From: Anaspis maculata
Taxonomy: Eukaryota > Arthropoda > Insecta > Coleoptera > Scraptiidae
Direction of reading: 5' to 3'
Length of the DNA stretch: 64,000 bases
Assembly (NCBI GenBank): GCA_949128115.1
Contig: OX421964.1
Location: 14,470,892-14,534,891 of the forward strand
This document shows, piece after piece, positions 33,195 to 45,122 of this stretch; within the stretch, counting starts at the first letter, position 1, and each line of letters starts with the position of its first letter. The translations under genes and the position numbers were made by a program. The notes beneath the pieces are model-generated. The model was given only the letters and a program-made list of their open reading frames with translations. It had not been told where the DNA came from and did no database searches.

Positions 33195-35705
33195 AAGTTA
33201 ATATATTCAGCGGAATTTTTGCCATGATGAATTTAACGACATTATCATGAAGTAGATTGATTTAAAAAATCTTCGCTACAAAACAGAAGGCTGACCGAAT
33301 GCTTACTAGGAAGTTGATGAATTTTGCAAGATTCTCATGAAAAGTTGGTGATGAATTTGAAGAAAATCTCGCTGCAGAGTGAATGATTCAGCACAATTCT
33401 CGCTATAAAGTTGATTAATTTAGAGACATTATCGCTATGAAGTTGGCGACTCAGCGAAGTTTTCACTGTAAAATTGATAAATTGAACAAAATTCTCACTT
33501 CATAAAGTTGACGACTTTTGTAAATTTCTCGCAACAGAGTTGAAAATTTAGCACAATTCTAGCTATCAAGCTGCTGAGTTTAGAGACATTCTATCTACGA
33601 AGTTGATTATTTTGGTGAAATTTTCGCTATAAAGTTGATAAAAATAGCACAATTATCACCATGAAGTGATGTATTTGGAGAAAAACTCTGTACAAAATTT
33701 CTTAATCAAGAAAAATTTTTGATACAAAGTTGATGACTTCAACGAAATTCTCGGTACAACGTTGATGACTTGAGCGAAATTCTCACAGAGAAATTGATTA
33801 TTTTGGCGAAATTCTGACTAAAAAGTTGACGAAATGAGCACAATCATCGATGAATTGAGCACAATCCTCGCCTTAAAATTAAATAATTCTAGCTAATTCT
33901 AAATAATTCTAGAGACATTCTAGCTCTAAAGTTGATGATCTAAGCAAAATTCTAACTGTAAAGTAGATGACTTCAGCGAAATGCTCACAGCATAGTTGAT
34001 TGATTTAGCTCAATTCTAGACAAGTATACAGTTGATGAATTCATAGAAATTCTCAAGTTGATTAGTTTGATAAAAGTCTCACTACGAAGTTAACGAATTA
34101 GCACAATAATTATCGTTTAAAATATTGGGTGATGAATTTTGAGGAAGTCTCCCCTACAACATTCATAATTTTTACAAAATTTCTACTTGAAAGTTGATGA
34201 ATTTGAAAACTCTAGCTTTGAAGCAGATGAATTTAAAGAAATTATTTTACAAAGTTGAATAATTTGGCGAAACTATCAACATGAAGTCGATAAAGTTAGC
34301 ACAGTTCTTGCTATGAAATTGTTTTCTTATGGACATTCTTGCTAAACGTTGGCTACTTTACCATTATTCTCACTATGAAATTGATGAATTTAGCTAAATT
34401 CTCACTATAAAGTTGATGAATTCAGCCTAGTCCTCGCTATAAAATTGATTCATTTAGAGACATTATCGCTATGAAGTTGGCGACTCAGCGAAGTTTTCAC
34501 TGTAAAATTGATAAATTGAACAAAATTCTCACTTCATAAAGTTGACGACTTTTGTAAATTTCTCGCAACAGAGTTGAAAATTTAGCACAATTCTAGCTAT
34601 CAAGCTGCTGAGTTTAGAGACATTCTATCTACGAAGTTGATTATTTTGGTGAAATTTTCGCTATAAAGTTGATAAAAATAGCACAATTATCACCATGAAG
34701 TGATGTATTTGGAGAAAAACTCTGTACAAAATTTCTTAATCAAGAAAAATTTTTGATACAAAGTTGATGACTTCAACGAAATTCTCGGTACAACGTTGAT
34801 GACTTGAGCGAAATTCTCACAGAGAAATTGATTATTTTGGCGAAATTCTGACTAAAAAGTTGACGAAATGAGCACAATCATCGATGAATTGAGCACAATC
34901 CTCGCCTTAAAATTAAATAATTCTAGCTAATTCTGAATAATTCTAGAGACATTCTAGCTCTAAAGTTGATGATCTAAGCAAAATTCTAACTGTAAAGTAG
35001 ATGACTTCAGCGAAATGCTCACAGCATAGTTGATTGATTTAGCTCAATTCTAGACAAGTATACAGTTGATGAATTCATAGAAATTCTCAAGTTGATTAGT
35101 TTGATAAAAGTCTCACTACGAAGTTAACGAATTAGCACAATAATTATCGTTTAAAATATTGGGTGATGAATTTTGAGGAAGTCTCCCCTACAACATTCAT
35201 AATTTTTACAAAATTTCTACTTGAAAGTTGATGAATTTGAAAACTCTAGCTTTGAAGCAGATGAATTTAAAGAAATTATTTTACAAAGTTGAATAATTTG
35301 GCGAAACTATCAACATGAAGTCGATAAAGTTAGCACAGTTCTTGCTATGAAATTGTTTTCTTATGGACATTCTTGCTAAACGTTGGCTACTTTACCATTA
35401 TTCTCACTATGAAATTGATGAATTTAGCTAAATTCTCACTATAAAGTTGATGAATTCAGCCTAGTCCTCGCTATAAAATTGATTCATTTCGAGACATTAT
35501 CGCTGTAAAGTTGGCGACTTAGTTCTCACTATAAAGTTGATGAAGTTAGCGAAATCCTCACTATCGAGTTGACGACTTTTACGAAATTTTGGAAAGAAAG
35601 TTGAGAATTTAGCACAATTCTAGCTACCAAATTGATGAATTTAGAAAAATTCTACCTACAAAGTTGATTATTCTGGCGAAACTCTCACTACAAAGTTGAT
35701 AAATT
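33195..35705 (-). repeat. ~30-bp satellite, minus orientation, second tract
   Basis: Continuation of the satellite in the same orientation as 26221-27060 (AAGTTGATGAATTTAGC-type units). Most of it is a tandem duplication of one 1034-bp block. Confidence 0.9.
33421..35488 (-). repeat. Near-identical 1034-bp tandem duplication
   Basis: The segment 33421-34454 is repeated at 34455-35488. The offset is 1034 bp at every landmark checked (for example GAGGAAGTCTCCCCTAC at 34141 and 35175). I saw only a single substitution inside (AATTCTAAATAA versus AATTCTGAATAA), while neighbouring units differ at many sites. This is a recent unequal-exchange product or an assembly duplication. Confidence 0.9.
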
Positions 35706-38640
35706 TAACACAAATACACCTCAGTGCTTCGCAGCTCGGCTGCAAACTGAAAATCGTTCGTTTACGCACTTTGTTACATAAATAACCAGAATTTACGTTT
35801 GATGTTAGTAAAACAAATATCTCAAAGGTTTTATTATACACCTCAGTGCTTCGCACCTCGGCAAGTAACTATAAACCACTCGTTTACACACTTTGTTGCA
35901 TAAAAAATTATAATTCACATTTGGTGTAACGAAGTCAATGTGGTAAAGGTTCTATTATACACCTCGATGCTTCGCAGCTCGGCAATAAACTATAAACCAC
36001 TAGTTTACTCACTTTGTAGCATAGGAAATTATAATTCACATTTGGTGTAACAAAGTCAATGTCGTAAAGGTTCTATTATACAACTCGATGCTTCGCGGCT
36101 CGGCAAGAAAGTGTAAATTACACGTTGACACACTATGTTGAATAATATAATAATAATAATAATTGTTTTCCTCCTTCTCAACCTTCTTCTGGTTATAGGA
36201 GTTTGTAACATTTTATTAGTTCGGTTTATCAATCAGTACAAAGGTATACATTTCGATGTCACAGTAAATTTTTGCTCAGAAAATGTGTTGCCGCCGGCCG
36301 GATTTGATCCTAGGACCTCTAGGTTGGTGTTGTGTTGCGTTAAGCTTCTGAGCTACCGGCCGGTCCACTATGTTGAATAAGAAATTATAATTCACAATTT
36401 TGATGTAACAAAGTCAATGTCTTAAAGGTTCTATTATACACCTCGATGCTTCGCATCTCGGCAAGAAACTATAAACCACTCATTTTGTTGCATAAAAATT
36501 ATAATTTACATTTGGTGTAACAAAGTCAATGTCGTAAAGGTTCTATTATACAACTTGATGCTTCGCAGCTCGGCAAGAAAGTGTAAATTACACGTTGACA
36601 CACTATGTTGAATAAGAAATTATTATTCATATTTTTGATGTAACAAAGTCAATGTCGTAAAGGTTCTATTATACAACTCGGTGCTTCGCAGCTCGGCAAG
36701 AAAGTGTAAATTACACGTTGACACACTATGTTGAATAAGAAATTATAATTCACATTTTTGATGTAACAAAGTCAATGTCGTAAAGGCTCTATTATACAAC
36801 TTGATGCTTCGCAGCTCGGCAAGAAAGTGTAAATTACACGTTGACACACTATGTTGAATAAGAAATTATAATTCACATTTGGTGTAACAAAGTCAATGTC
36901 GTAGAGGTTCTATTATACAACTCGATGCTTCGCAGCTCGGCAAGAAAGTGTAAATTACACGTTGACACACTATGTTGAGTAAGAAATTATAATTCACATT
37001 TGGTGTAACGAAGTCAATGTGGTAAAGGTTCTATTATACACCTCGATGCTTCTCAGCTCGGCAAGAAACTATAAACCACTAGTTTACACACTTTGTAGCA
37101 TAAAAAATTATAATTCACATTTGGTGTAACAAAGTCAATGTCGTAAAGGTTCTATTATACAACTCGATGCTTCGCAACTCGGCAAGAAAGTGTAAATTAC
37201 ACGTTGACACACTATGTTGAATAAGAAATTATAATTCACATTTGGTGTAACAAAGTCAATGTCGTAGAGGTTCTATTATACAACTCGATGCTTCGCAGCT
37301 TGGCAAGAAAATGTAAATTACACGTTGACACACTATGTTGAATAAGAAATTATAATTCACATTTGATGTAACAAAGTCAATGTCTTAAAGGTTCTGTTAT
37401 ACACCTCGATGCTTTGCATCTCGGCAAGAAACTATAAACCACTCATTTTGTTGCATAAAAATTATAATTCACATTGGGTGTAACAAAGTCGATGAGGTAA
37501 AGGCTTCATTATACAACCCGATGCTTCGCAGCTTGGCAAGGAACTATGAACCACTAGTTTACACACTTTGTAGCATAAAAAATTATAATTCACATTTGGT
37601 GTAACAAAGTCAATGTCGTAAAGGTTTTATTATACAAGTCGATGCTTCGCAGCTCGGCAAGAAAGTGTAAATTACACGTTGACACACTATGTTGAATAAG
37701 AAATTATAATTCACATTTTTGATGTAACAAAGTCAATGTCGTAAAGGTTCTATTATACACGTCGATGCTTCGCATCTCGGCAAGAAACTATAAACCACTC
37801 ATTTTGTTGCATAAAAATTATAACTCACATTTGGTGTAACAAAGTCGATGAGGTAAAGGCTTCATTATACAACCCGATGCTTCGCAGCTTGGCAAGGAAC
37901 TATGAACCACTAGTTTACACACTTTGTAGCATAGGAAATTATAATTCACATTTGGTGTAACAAAGTCAATGTCGTAAAGGTTCTATTATACAACTCGATG
38001 CTTCGCGGCTCGGCAAGAAAGTGTAAATTACACGTTGACACACTATGTTGAATAAGAAATTATAATTCACATTTTTGATGTAACAAAGTCAATGTCTTGA
38101 AGGTTCTGTTATACACCTCGATGCTTCGCATCTCGGCAAGAAACTATAAACCACTCATTTTGTTGCATAAAAATTATAATTCACATTTGGTGTAACAAAG
38201 TCGATGTGGTAAAGGCTTCATTATACAACTCGATGCTTCGCAGCTCGGCAAGAAAGTGTAAATTACACGTTGACACACTATGTTGAATAAGAAATTATAA
38301 TCCATATTTTTGATGTAACAAAGGCAATGTCTTAAAGGTTCTATTATACACCTCGATGCTTCGCATCTCGGCAAGAAACTATAAACCACTCATTTTGTTG
38401 CATAAAAATTATAATTCACATTTGGTGTGACAAAGTCGATGTGGTAAAGGCTTCATTATACAACCTGATGCTTCGCAGCTCGGCAAGAACTATGAACCAC
38501 TCGTTTACACATTTTGTTGCATAAAAAAAGTATAATTCACATTTGGTGTAACAAAGTCAATGTCGTAAACGTAAAGGCTTTATTATACAACTCGATGCTT
38601 CGCAGCTCGTCTGAAAACTTAAGCTGCTCATCTACGCACT
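35706..38640. repeat. ~120-bp satellite array
   Basis: About 23 units contain TGCTTCGCAGCTCGGCAAG, GTGTAACAAAGTCAATGTCG and TAAATTACACGTTGACACAC. Spacing of the GCTTCGCAGCTCGG word is about 120-121 bp (35728, 35849, 35970, 36092, 36571, 36691 and so on). A SINE interrupts the array at 36146-36365. Two unit subtypes alternate: one with CACTATGTTGAATAAG, one with CACTCATTTTGTTGCATAA. Confidence 0.95.
36146..36365 (-). mobile_element. 220-bp tRNA-derived SINE with 15-bp target duplication
   Basis: Flanked by perfect copies of CACTATGTTGAATAA (36131-36145 and 36366-36380), part of the satellite unit. On the minus strand the head resembles a tRNA: CCGGTAGCTCAGAAGCTTAA (A-box region), then CCTAGGATCAAATCCGGCC (B-box region), with complementary CCGG-rich ends. 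The body ends in an (ATT)n-type tail at 36146-36163. Head, body, tail and duplication together fit a SINE moved by LINE machinery. It also carries one of the spurious ORFs of this area. Confidence 0.85.
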
Positions 38641-38799
38641 TTGTTACATAAATAAGTATAATTCATGTCTGGTGTCACAAATTCAGGGTCTTGAAGATTC
38701 TCAAGATTTTTTTCGAGAAATTTTCAGAGAACTTGGATTTTTGTACTGCATGACTCACATTGTTTAGTAATTGGTAATCTGGAACCACTCAGCAGTTGA

Positions 38800-38993
38800 T
38801 AATCTCAATTCATTATTCTGCCACCAACAGTTAATTCGATTCTTCCGAAATAACGGAGCTGGAAGGGTTTGAAGTATCACCTTTTGACCCATCACAGCAT
38901 CAACAATAAAAGTCAAAGAAATTTTTTATTCTTTTTTTTTGTGGGCTTCGTGAAAAATTCCATGCACCGCATATTGTTTTGGTCCGACACTTG
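38800..38993. mobile_element. Relic of the Tc1/mariner-type MITE (right half)
   Basis: Matches the right half of 5534-6141: ATTCTGCCACCAACAGTTAATT, GGAGCTGGAAGGGTTTGAAG, ATTGTTTTGGTCCGACACTT. The terminal CACCCTG is lost. Confidence 0.6.
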
Positions 38994-39265
38994 TACCTTG
39001 TACCTTGTATAAATCGAGTTTACGGCCTGTGCAAAATTGTTCTAATAGCATAAAAAGTAATTAATGAAAACGACAAAAATATTGAAATTTTGAGGATCTA
39101 GGATAAAAGCTTAAATGTAACGGGTGCTGCTTTATTCTGGGGCACCATGTATACAGTACCAGTAAGTATAAAACTGTTTTTCTTTTGCAGACTCATCTTC
39201 CAACTTGATGGCACACCCATAATGAACATTGAAGACCCAGTTTGAAAAAGTTGCCTGAAGTAAAA

Positions 39266-41433
39266 ATGAAGCTGCTCGTCTTTGGAGTTCTCTTGGCACG
39301 TGAGTTGAAAAAAAAATATTGGAGAAAAACAAAAATTATGTACTTGATAAAAAAAATACAAAGCAAAAAAGTTCCGAACTTGAATCAGCCGGTAAAAGGT
39401 GTCTTACCACCCACGACCATGTCTGGAATAATAAGTCTGGTTCATGTTGCGTCCATGACACCGGCTATTAATAAAATATCGCAAGTATCACTACGAGTAC
39501 TGCTTAATATTAGGTGCCTCATTATTGTACAGGGTGAAATTACTATACATTTCAAAAAAATTCAGGATATTCAGTAAACGATTGTAGAATTTTCAAAATA
39601 AGCTATGTTATCTAAAATAAACCTCAGGTAAAGCCAACAGTGAAAATCCAGTGGGTACGTCTCTAGAAGAAATCGGGCGAAAAAAGGTTTTATTCCTTCT
39701 AGGAGCGGTACCTATTCAGATTAAAATATCAAGTGTAATGGTTTCACCCTGTATTTATTGAACGTCACAGTAATAATTCCCATGTTACAGTTTCAAGTGC
39801 CCAGCAAGAGCAATATCAATCGCAGACTGGAGTTGCCGTGAAAAAACCGCTGAAACGAAGCTACGTTTGTCCGCCAAATTTCGTTCGGTTGAGCCACAGG
39901 TGCTACTACTTCAGCAGGGACGTGGCTACCTGGCAGGATGCGTACTTCCAGTGCAGAGACCTGCACAGCAACCTGGCCATCGTCAGGAATTCGAACCAGG
40001 ACAAGCTGATCAGGAGGACTTTGAGCAAAAAAACTTTAGGTAGGAATTAAGTTACTCAGTAAGTAGAAGGGAAACATTACGTATGCTTCCGCTTGGCTGG
40101 ATTCAGAATTTCCATGGAAAAAAATGTGTTGGTAAAAATGATACCATGCTAACTTGACGCTAACGTCTTCATGTGCTGTGTATAATGTGACAGTAAGTTG
40201 TGACATCGCGACGTAATGTAATCGCAAGTGAAAATGTTCAAGATTACGTAGCGCAAATTTTGAGAAATTGCTGTTAGGTAGTGGTGGCCACTGAAGAAAA
40301 TTATGCTCAAGCACGGTGGTGCTTAAGAAAATGCAATGAAAGTGCCCACTCTGCCGAGCAGTGCGGTATGAAAAAAGTTCATACAGGAAATTGGCAAGTT
40401 TCATTGAGAAAACCTGCTAACACAGTGCAGTCGCACGCATGAGATGATTGGTTCTTGAACATTTTCCAACTTTTTTTCCAATATCCCGGAAATTTTCCGG
40501 TTGGAAATGTAAAACCGACCTGAGTTTTTTAAACCAGACTTTGATGATGGAGCTTAGAAGCCTACTAATTGACGATTTTTACAATAAGTTTTGAGATGAC
40601 ACAACCGATTTTTTTCTATGGCTTGCTTTAATGAAATAAAAAGCTGTGAAGCTGATTCTTGTTATACCTAATAATATTTGTGATATTTATTTCTTGCAGA
40701 GCCTCTAGAACGATGGCTCGGCGGTTTGTACGACTGGGAACAGATGCGCTGGAAATGGGCGTCTTCAGGCAAGCCTCTGGTCTATCAAGGTTTCTCCAGG
40801 ATGGAAGCCGAAGACAAAGACAAGCTCCGGTGGCATTGCATCATAATCGATCCAAAGCTGCAGTTCAAGTGAGTTTTTTGTTTTTCATCCTGGAAAATTC
40901 ATTCATGCCCCATTCTCGATTTGATTTTTTCCAGATGGAACACCAGGAGCTGCGTCGAAAGAAAGCACTTCATCTGCCACACGAAAATCAAAATCGTCAC
41001 GAGCAAGGGCAAGAAAAAGCTGCTGCGTCAGTACAACGTCGACAAGTACAATCGACTGAACGAGATACCGGTCCCGACCCTTCCGGAGGACTTTGACGCG
41101 AACAACACCAGGCTGAAAGAGCACATCCCAGCTTACGGTCCGAACCAGTACGCCGCCAGGGCCAAGGAGAAGAGACGCAGGAGGAAGAACAGGGGAAGAC
41201 AGACGACGTCGACGACGTCGCCGCCGGGACAGGAAACGTACAAATTTGCGAACAGGACGCTGCCGATCGTCGAAGAATACGACGGGGTCAGCAGCAACCG
41301 GATCGAAAGGCGAAGGAGGAAGAAGAGCAAGGAGGACGAGCGGATGAAGTGGAAAACGTACTTGAAAAACGACGGCGGCAAGAATCCGCTGCACCCGAAT
41401 CCGATCGTTGAAGAGTTCAACTATGTTAAGTAA
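39266..41433 (+). CDS. Secreted C-type lectin-like protein, four exons
   Basis: Exons 39266-39299, 39791-40039, 40700-40868 and 40935-41433 join in frame at GT...AG sites (donors GTGAGT, GTAGGA, GTGAGT), giving 316 residues. Residues 1-15 are a signal peptide (MKLLVFGVLLALSSA). The C-type lectin domain spans about 38-165, with six cysteines at 38, 49, 66, 141, 157 and 165 (long form, three predicted disulfides) and the WLGGLYDW core near 100. The calcium/sugar motif EPN or QPD is absent (DPK at 145-147), so classical sugar binding is doubtful. The tail of about 150 residues is highly basic, with RRRR clusters at 231-234 and about 274. Tail plus domain resembles conserved insect lectin-like proteins of the extracellular matrix or cuticle; the exact orthologue is not claimed. 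Exon 4 is distinctly GC-richer than its surroundings. Intron 1 holds a MITE. Confidence 0.88.
39530..39751. mobile_element. 222-bp MITE in lectin intron 1
   Basis: Starts CAGGGTGAAATTACTATAC and ends GGTTTCACCCTG, with TA on both outer sides. Tc1/mariner type. It lies wholly within the first intron and leaves both splice sites intact. Confidence 0.75.
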
Positions 41434-41800
41434 ATATCAAAAAGAGATTGTTGTACGGTAGGATCCTACTTGGGACGAGCGCTGTCATTCGGACAAGAAA
41501 ATATATCAAAAGCTTTTCAAAGCAAAAGTGTTGAAGATACTTCCATGTTATGAGATAACGAAAAATACGACGTTTTTTTAGGCACTAGCGATAATCAGCT
41601 ATCCTGTGCGATATGAATTCAATCTATAAAAGGCATTGATGCCCATTATTTAATTTCAAAATAATGTTTCATTCTTGATGGATCGATACAGACTCAATGC
41701 ACTGTTAATTTCAAGTATTGACGAAGTATATTTTTAATAACTTTAGTCTAGTTACCTTGGTACCTAGATTTATAATAATTTATTTTTTTGTATTACCACA

Positions 41801-41909
41801 GGGTCGTGTTCAAAATTAACGCCCTGTTCTGTCCGGCATGCTACAACCATGTTTCAATCCATTTGTAGACGTCTAGCGAGGTCGGGCGTTATTTCTGAAC
41901 ATGCGGCCC
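41801..41909. mobile_element. ~109-bp palindromic MITE downstream of lectin gene
   Basis: GGGTCGTGTTCAAAATTAACG and GGGCGTTATTTCTGAACATG followed by CGGCCC are imperfect complements. It starts about 370 bp after the lectin stop codon, probably in the 3' UTR or flank. No target duplication is certain. Confidence 0.6.
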
Positions 41910-42838
41910 CACGTATTACTACCTAGAATGTATAATACTGTTTTTATTTTGTAGTTATTTATGTATATATTTTTATTTTTCTTATTCCAATTTTAAACCG
42001 ATGATCATTTTCGCAGTGTTTCCTTAATCAACGCGTCAAACCTTCGTTTCATATCTATAATCAATTCCAAGGTTTTTGCATTACAGTTTTCATTTTCGTT
42101 TCATTAGCTACAGCGAATATTGGAAGGTTGATTGCTGAAAGTTCAGTTGCATACTCTCGAAAACCATGTGGAGAAATAAATCAGATAGACTCGCCAGCTT
42201 TCGGCGAAAGAGCAGTGCTCGAGATTCGACTTCGCCTTATTACTCCAGTCAAACTAAGCAAAAGTCGGCCCAAACCGGAAATAAATTCGGAAAGGTCCAT
42301 ACAGTATTCAGCAGTTAGTGTCCGGACTACCTATATTTTTTCCAAATAGGTCGTTTTAGTCTTGCAACCCTCATAACTCAGGAACCATCACTAGGAAATA
42401 GATTTCGAAACATGTTGTTTTTTTTTGGTATTTATTTCTTCATATATTCCCTGGATGGTTTTGCCCTACTTGAAAAATCAAGCAAATGGTATGGAAAAAA
42501 TCGGTTTGAATCTGAAATGAAAGCAGATATCAGAAATCGTCCAAAAACGTTTCGACGGAATGGAGAGGGAAGCACAATAGTGAAGTCAGTGACTTACCCA
42601 CGACTCAATCCACCCAGTGTCTGAGCCCCAGACCCCTCCACTAATTTTTTTCAAATGGCAACCCCTTACTTGTGATATACTATTGAAAAGCCATTGAAAA
42701 ATGTTTTCCAGTGGTACCAAATATTATTCCATAATTATTTTGTTTGGGTAGTTTTTGATTAATTTGGAAAAAAACTGTCTAATGGGTTTACATTGGTTTA
42801 AATGAATTCACTCCACAATAAATCAAATTTAAACTACT

Positions 42839-43095
42839 TCAAACCAAAAAGAAGGGCCGAATGTTCACAGTATCATTCAAAATGATGGCCGTTATTTTCA
42901 AGGCAATAAATAAAGCCTGTTCTCGCGATCTCTTGTCGAACGTTTTCGAAAGCGCGCGACATTCTTCGGCAATTCTACGCCGCAGTTCTTCAATCGACTT
43001 CGGCTGGGTTTTAAAAACAACAGACTTCAAGTGATCCCACAAAAAGAAGTCTGGAGGAGCCAAGTCCGGTGATTTGGGAGGCCATTCAATACATC
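42839..43095 (-). pseudogene. Mariner-superfamily transposase C-terminal fragment
   Basis: The minus-strand frame contains APPDFFLWDHLKSVVFKTQP and SIEELRRRIAEECRA, the DDE transposase C-terminus (PPDFFLWG-type motif after the last catalytic Asp). Upstream on this strand the frame reads through WPPKSPDLAP-like residues. Only about 75 residues survive before the frame is lost. It is the mirror partner of 43389-43951. Confidence 0.75.
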
Positions 43096-43388
43096 CTCTT
43101 TTGTCAATCTACCGATCTGTATATTGATCCATTTGACCAACTAGACATGGTGAGATGAAGCTCTGTGTTGAAACAAATGAAGTGAGTCCTCTGTTGAATT
43201 GAGGTTTCCATCTAGGTCCGTCTGATTTCCTAATTCCTGAACTATTAGGAACTTGGGGGATGATGATCCTGATAAGCGGATTGAGTTTTGTCAAGCTGAT
43301 GCAACGAATCATTGCAGAACCTCAACTCGTGAAAAACATTTGTTTCGGTGACGAATGTAGGTATATTTTACTTGAATAGAATGATATT

Positions 43389-43951
43389 GTGAACAAACAA
43401 AATTGTTGCTACTGGAGTGACGATAATCCTCACGTTTTCTGGGACGAACATACCCAGTGCCCCTTAAAACTCGGCCCAATATTCATAGACAGAAATTTGA
43501 ATGGTGCGCTTTATGCAGAGATGTGGAAAGTCGCCATCGAGTCCCTAATAGTTCGGCAATTAGAAAATCAATCAGATGGACCTCAATGGGAACCGTAATT
43601 TGACCAAGGATTTACTCCATTTGCAACAAGATGGAGCTCCACCTCACTGTGTCTAATTAGTCAATGGTTAGATGAGATGATCATTATACATATCGGTGGA
43701 TTGGCAGTAGAGAATCCATTGAAGGGCCTCCCAGATCACCGGACTTGACTCCTCCAGATTTTTTTTCTGTAGGATTACTTGTGAAGTCTTTTGTTTTTAA
43801 AACTCAGCCAGAGTCGATTGAAGAACTGCGTCGTAGAATTACCGTAGAATTTTCAAGAGGAATAATCTTCGAAAACGTTCGAAAAGAGTTCGAGAACAGG
43901 CTGTATCGTTGCCTTAAAAACGACGGCAATCATTTTGAACACTTATGGTGA
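43389..43951 (+). pseudogene. Frameshifted mariner-superfamily transposase fragment
   Basis: One frame gives NKQNCCYWSDDNPHVFWDE and related residues (43389-43598). After a shift, another gives GPPRSPDLTPPDFF and QPESIEELRRRI (about 43720-43951). Together they are the catalytic-core and C-terminal parts of a transposase. At least one frameshift and a stop make it nonfunctional. Confidence 0.75.
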
Positions 43952-45062
43952 ACATTCGGTCCTTCTTTTTGGTTTGAGGTAGTAAAATTTGATTTATTGT
44001 GGAGTGAATCCATTTAAATCAATATAAACCATTGGACAATTTTTTCCAAATAATCGAAAACTACCCAAACAACACATGGAATATTTGGTACCGCTGGCGC
44101 TGGAAAGCATTTTTCAAGGGCTTTCCAATGATGTATCACAAGGTTTTGGGCGATTTCTGATATCTGCTTTATTTCAGACTTACAGGCAATTGTAAGTTTT
44201 GAATTTGACACCCTGTATGTAAAACACATTGAAATCCGCACATTGGCTATCCACGTTACAGACCCTGAACTCGCAAATTGTTACGTAAAATCCGGAAATA
44301 AATTTTGAGAAATTTTCAATGCGTTTTTGCAGACGCCCTCAGAGGCTATTGACCACAAAGTGATAATTTTTGTATCGATCTTTTGCGAATTCAACGAGCT
44401 ACATTTACTTCGCTGTCGTTTGTGTTCTAAAGGTGATAGTTTACAAGTTATTCAGAAAAAAATGAAAATTTTCAAGGATGGCGCTCTTTTATTGGTCCTA
44501 AAAAAAGCCAAGCCTTACAGTTTTCGGGAACTTTAGTACGTTATTCTACGGTTAATTCTGCATCGATCCACCAAATTTCGTCAACTTTCGAATTTATTTC
44601 CGGTTAAAACCTATTTTGACTGGACTATACAGGTGATTCAAAAGTGTCGAACCAACTTGAAGGTGCGTAATATGGGGGTGTAGTAGAGTGCTGGAAAGTT
44701 GTTGAAAAAATTCTATGTCTTAATTTTGAAGCTATGAAGGGACAAAAGTTGGTCCTTTGATCGCTTCTATCTTCGTTGTTTCAAAAGATTTTAGCAAACT
44801 GTTTGTGAAAAAACAATAAGTACAAAAAATTCACCTCTGAATTTGTATTGAATTTCTGTTTTGTATACAGGGTGAGTCATGAATCCTGAAAATTATTTTC
44901 TTCTAAAATGCCTGCGAACAGTCACAGTGGTCCCATAACTTAAGTACAGCACAATTAATTTTATAGAATTCTTTTGCTTTCGTTTTTTTAGAACTAATTT
45001 GTTTTTAGAAGGTATATATTGAAATAATCTTGAAACTACACCACAATTTTCCTATTTTTCTT

Positions 45063-45095
45063 TTACCAACCGGTTTCGCCTTTCGGCATCGTCAG
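45063..45095 (-). ncRNA. Hammerhead-ribozyme-like motif in the left terminus
   Basis: Exact reverse complement of 46350-46382 in the inverted left terminus (ACCAACCGGTTTCGCC, GCATCGTCAG). Confidence 0.5.
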
Positions 45096-45122
45096 GGCTC
45101 TGTAATTAGTTGTATGAAATAA

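Larger units (their letters stand above)
42247..44627. mobile_element. ~2.4-kb palindrome with mariner-like transposase relics
   Basis: Arms are inverted: CCAGTCAAACTAAGC...ACCGGAAATAAATTCG on the left against CGAATTTATTTCCGG...TTTTGACTGGACT on the right. Inner arms are TTTTGTTTGGGTAGTTTT against AAAACTACCCAAACAACA, and CTCCACAATAAATC against GATTTATTGTGGAG. Each inner arm carries the 3' end of a transposase of the IS630/Tc1/mariner superfamily, facing each other. The outer arms are poorly conserved in places, so the limits are approximate. Confidence 0.65.

Noticed and set aside
40659..41096. 145-codon ORF overlapping lectin exons 3 and 4
   Set aside because: It is out of frame with the spliced lectin product and crosses its intron.
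40903..41394. 163-codon antisense ORF in the GC-rich lectin exon
   Set aside because: Shadow of a GC-rich basic coding region; no homology or motif.
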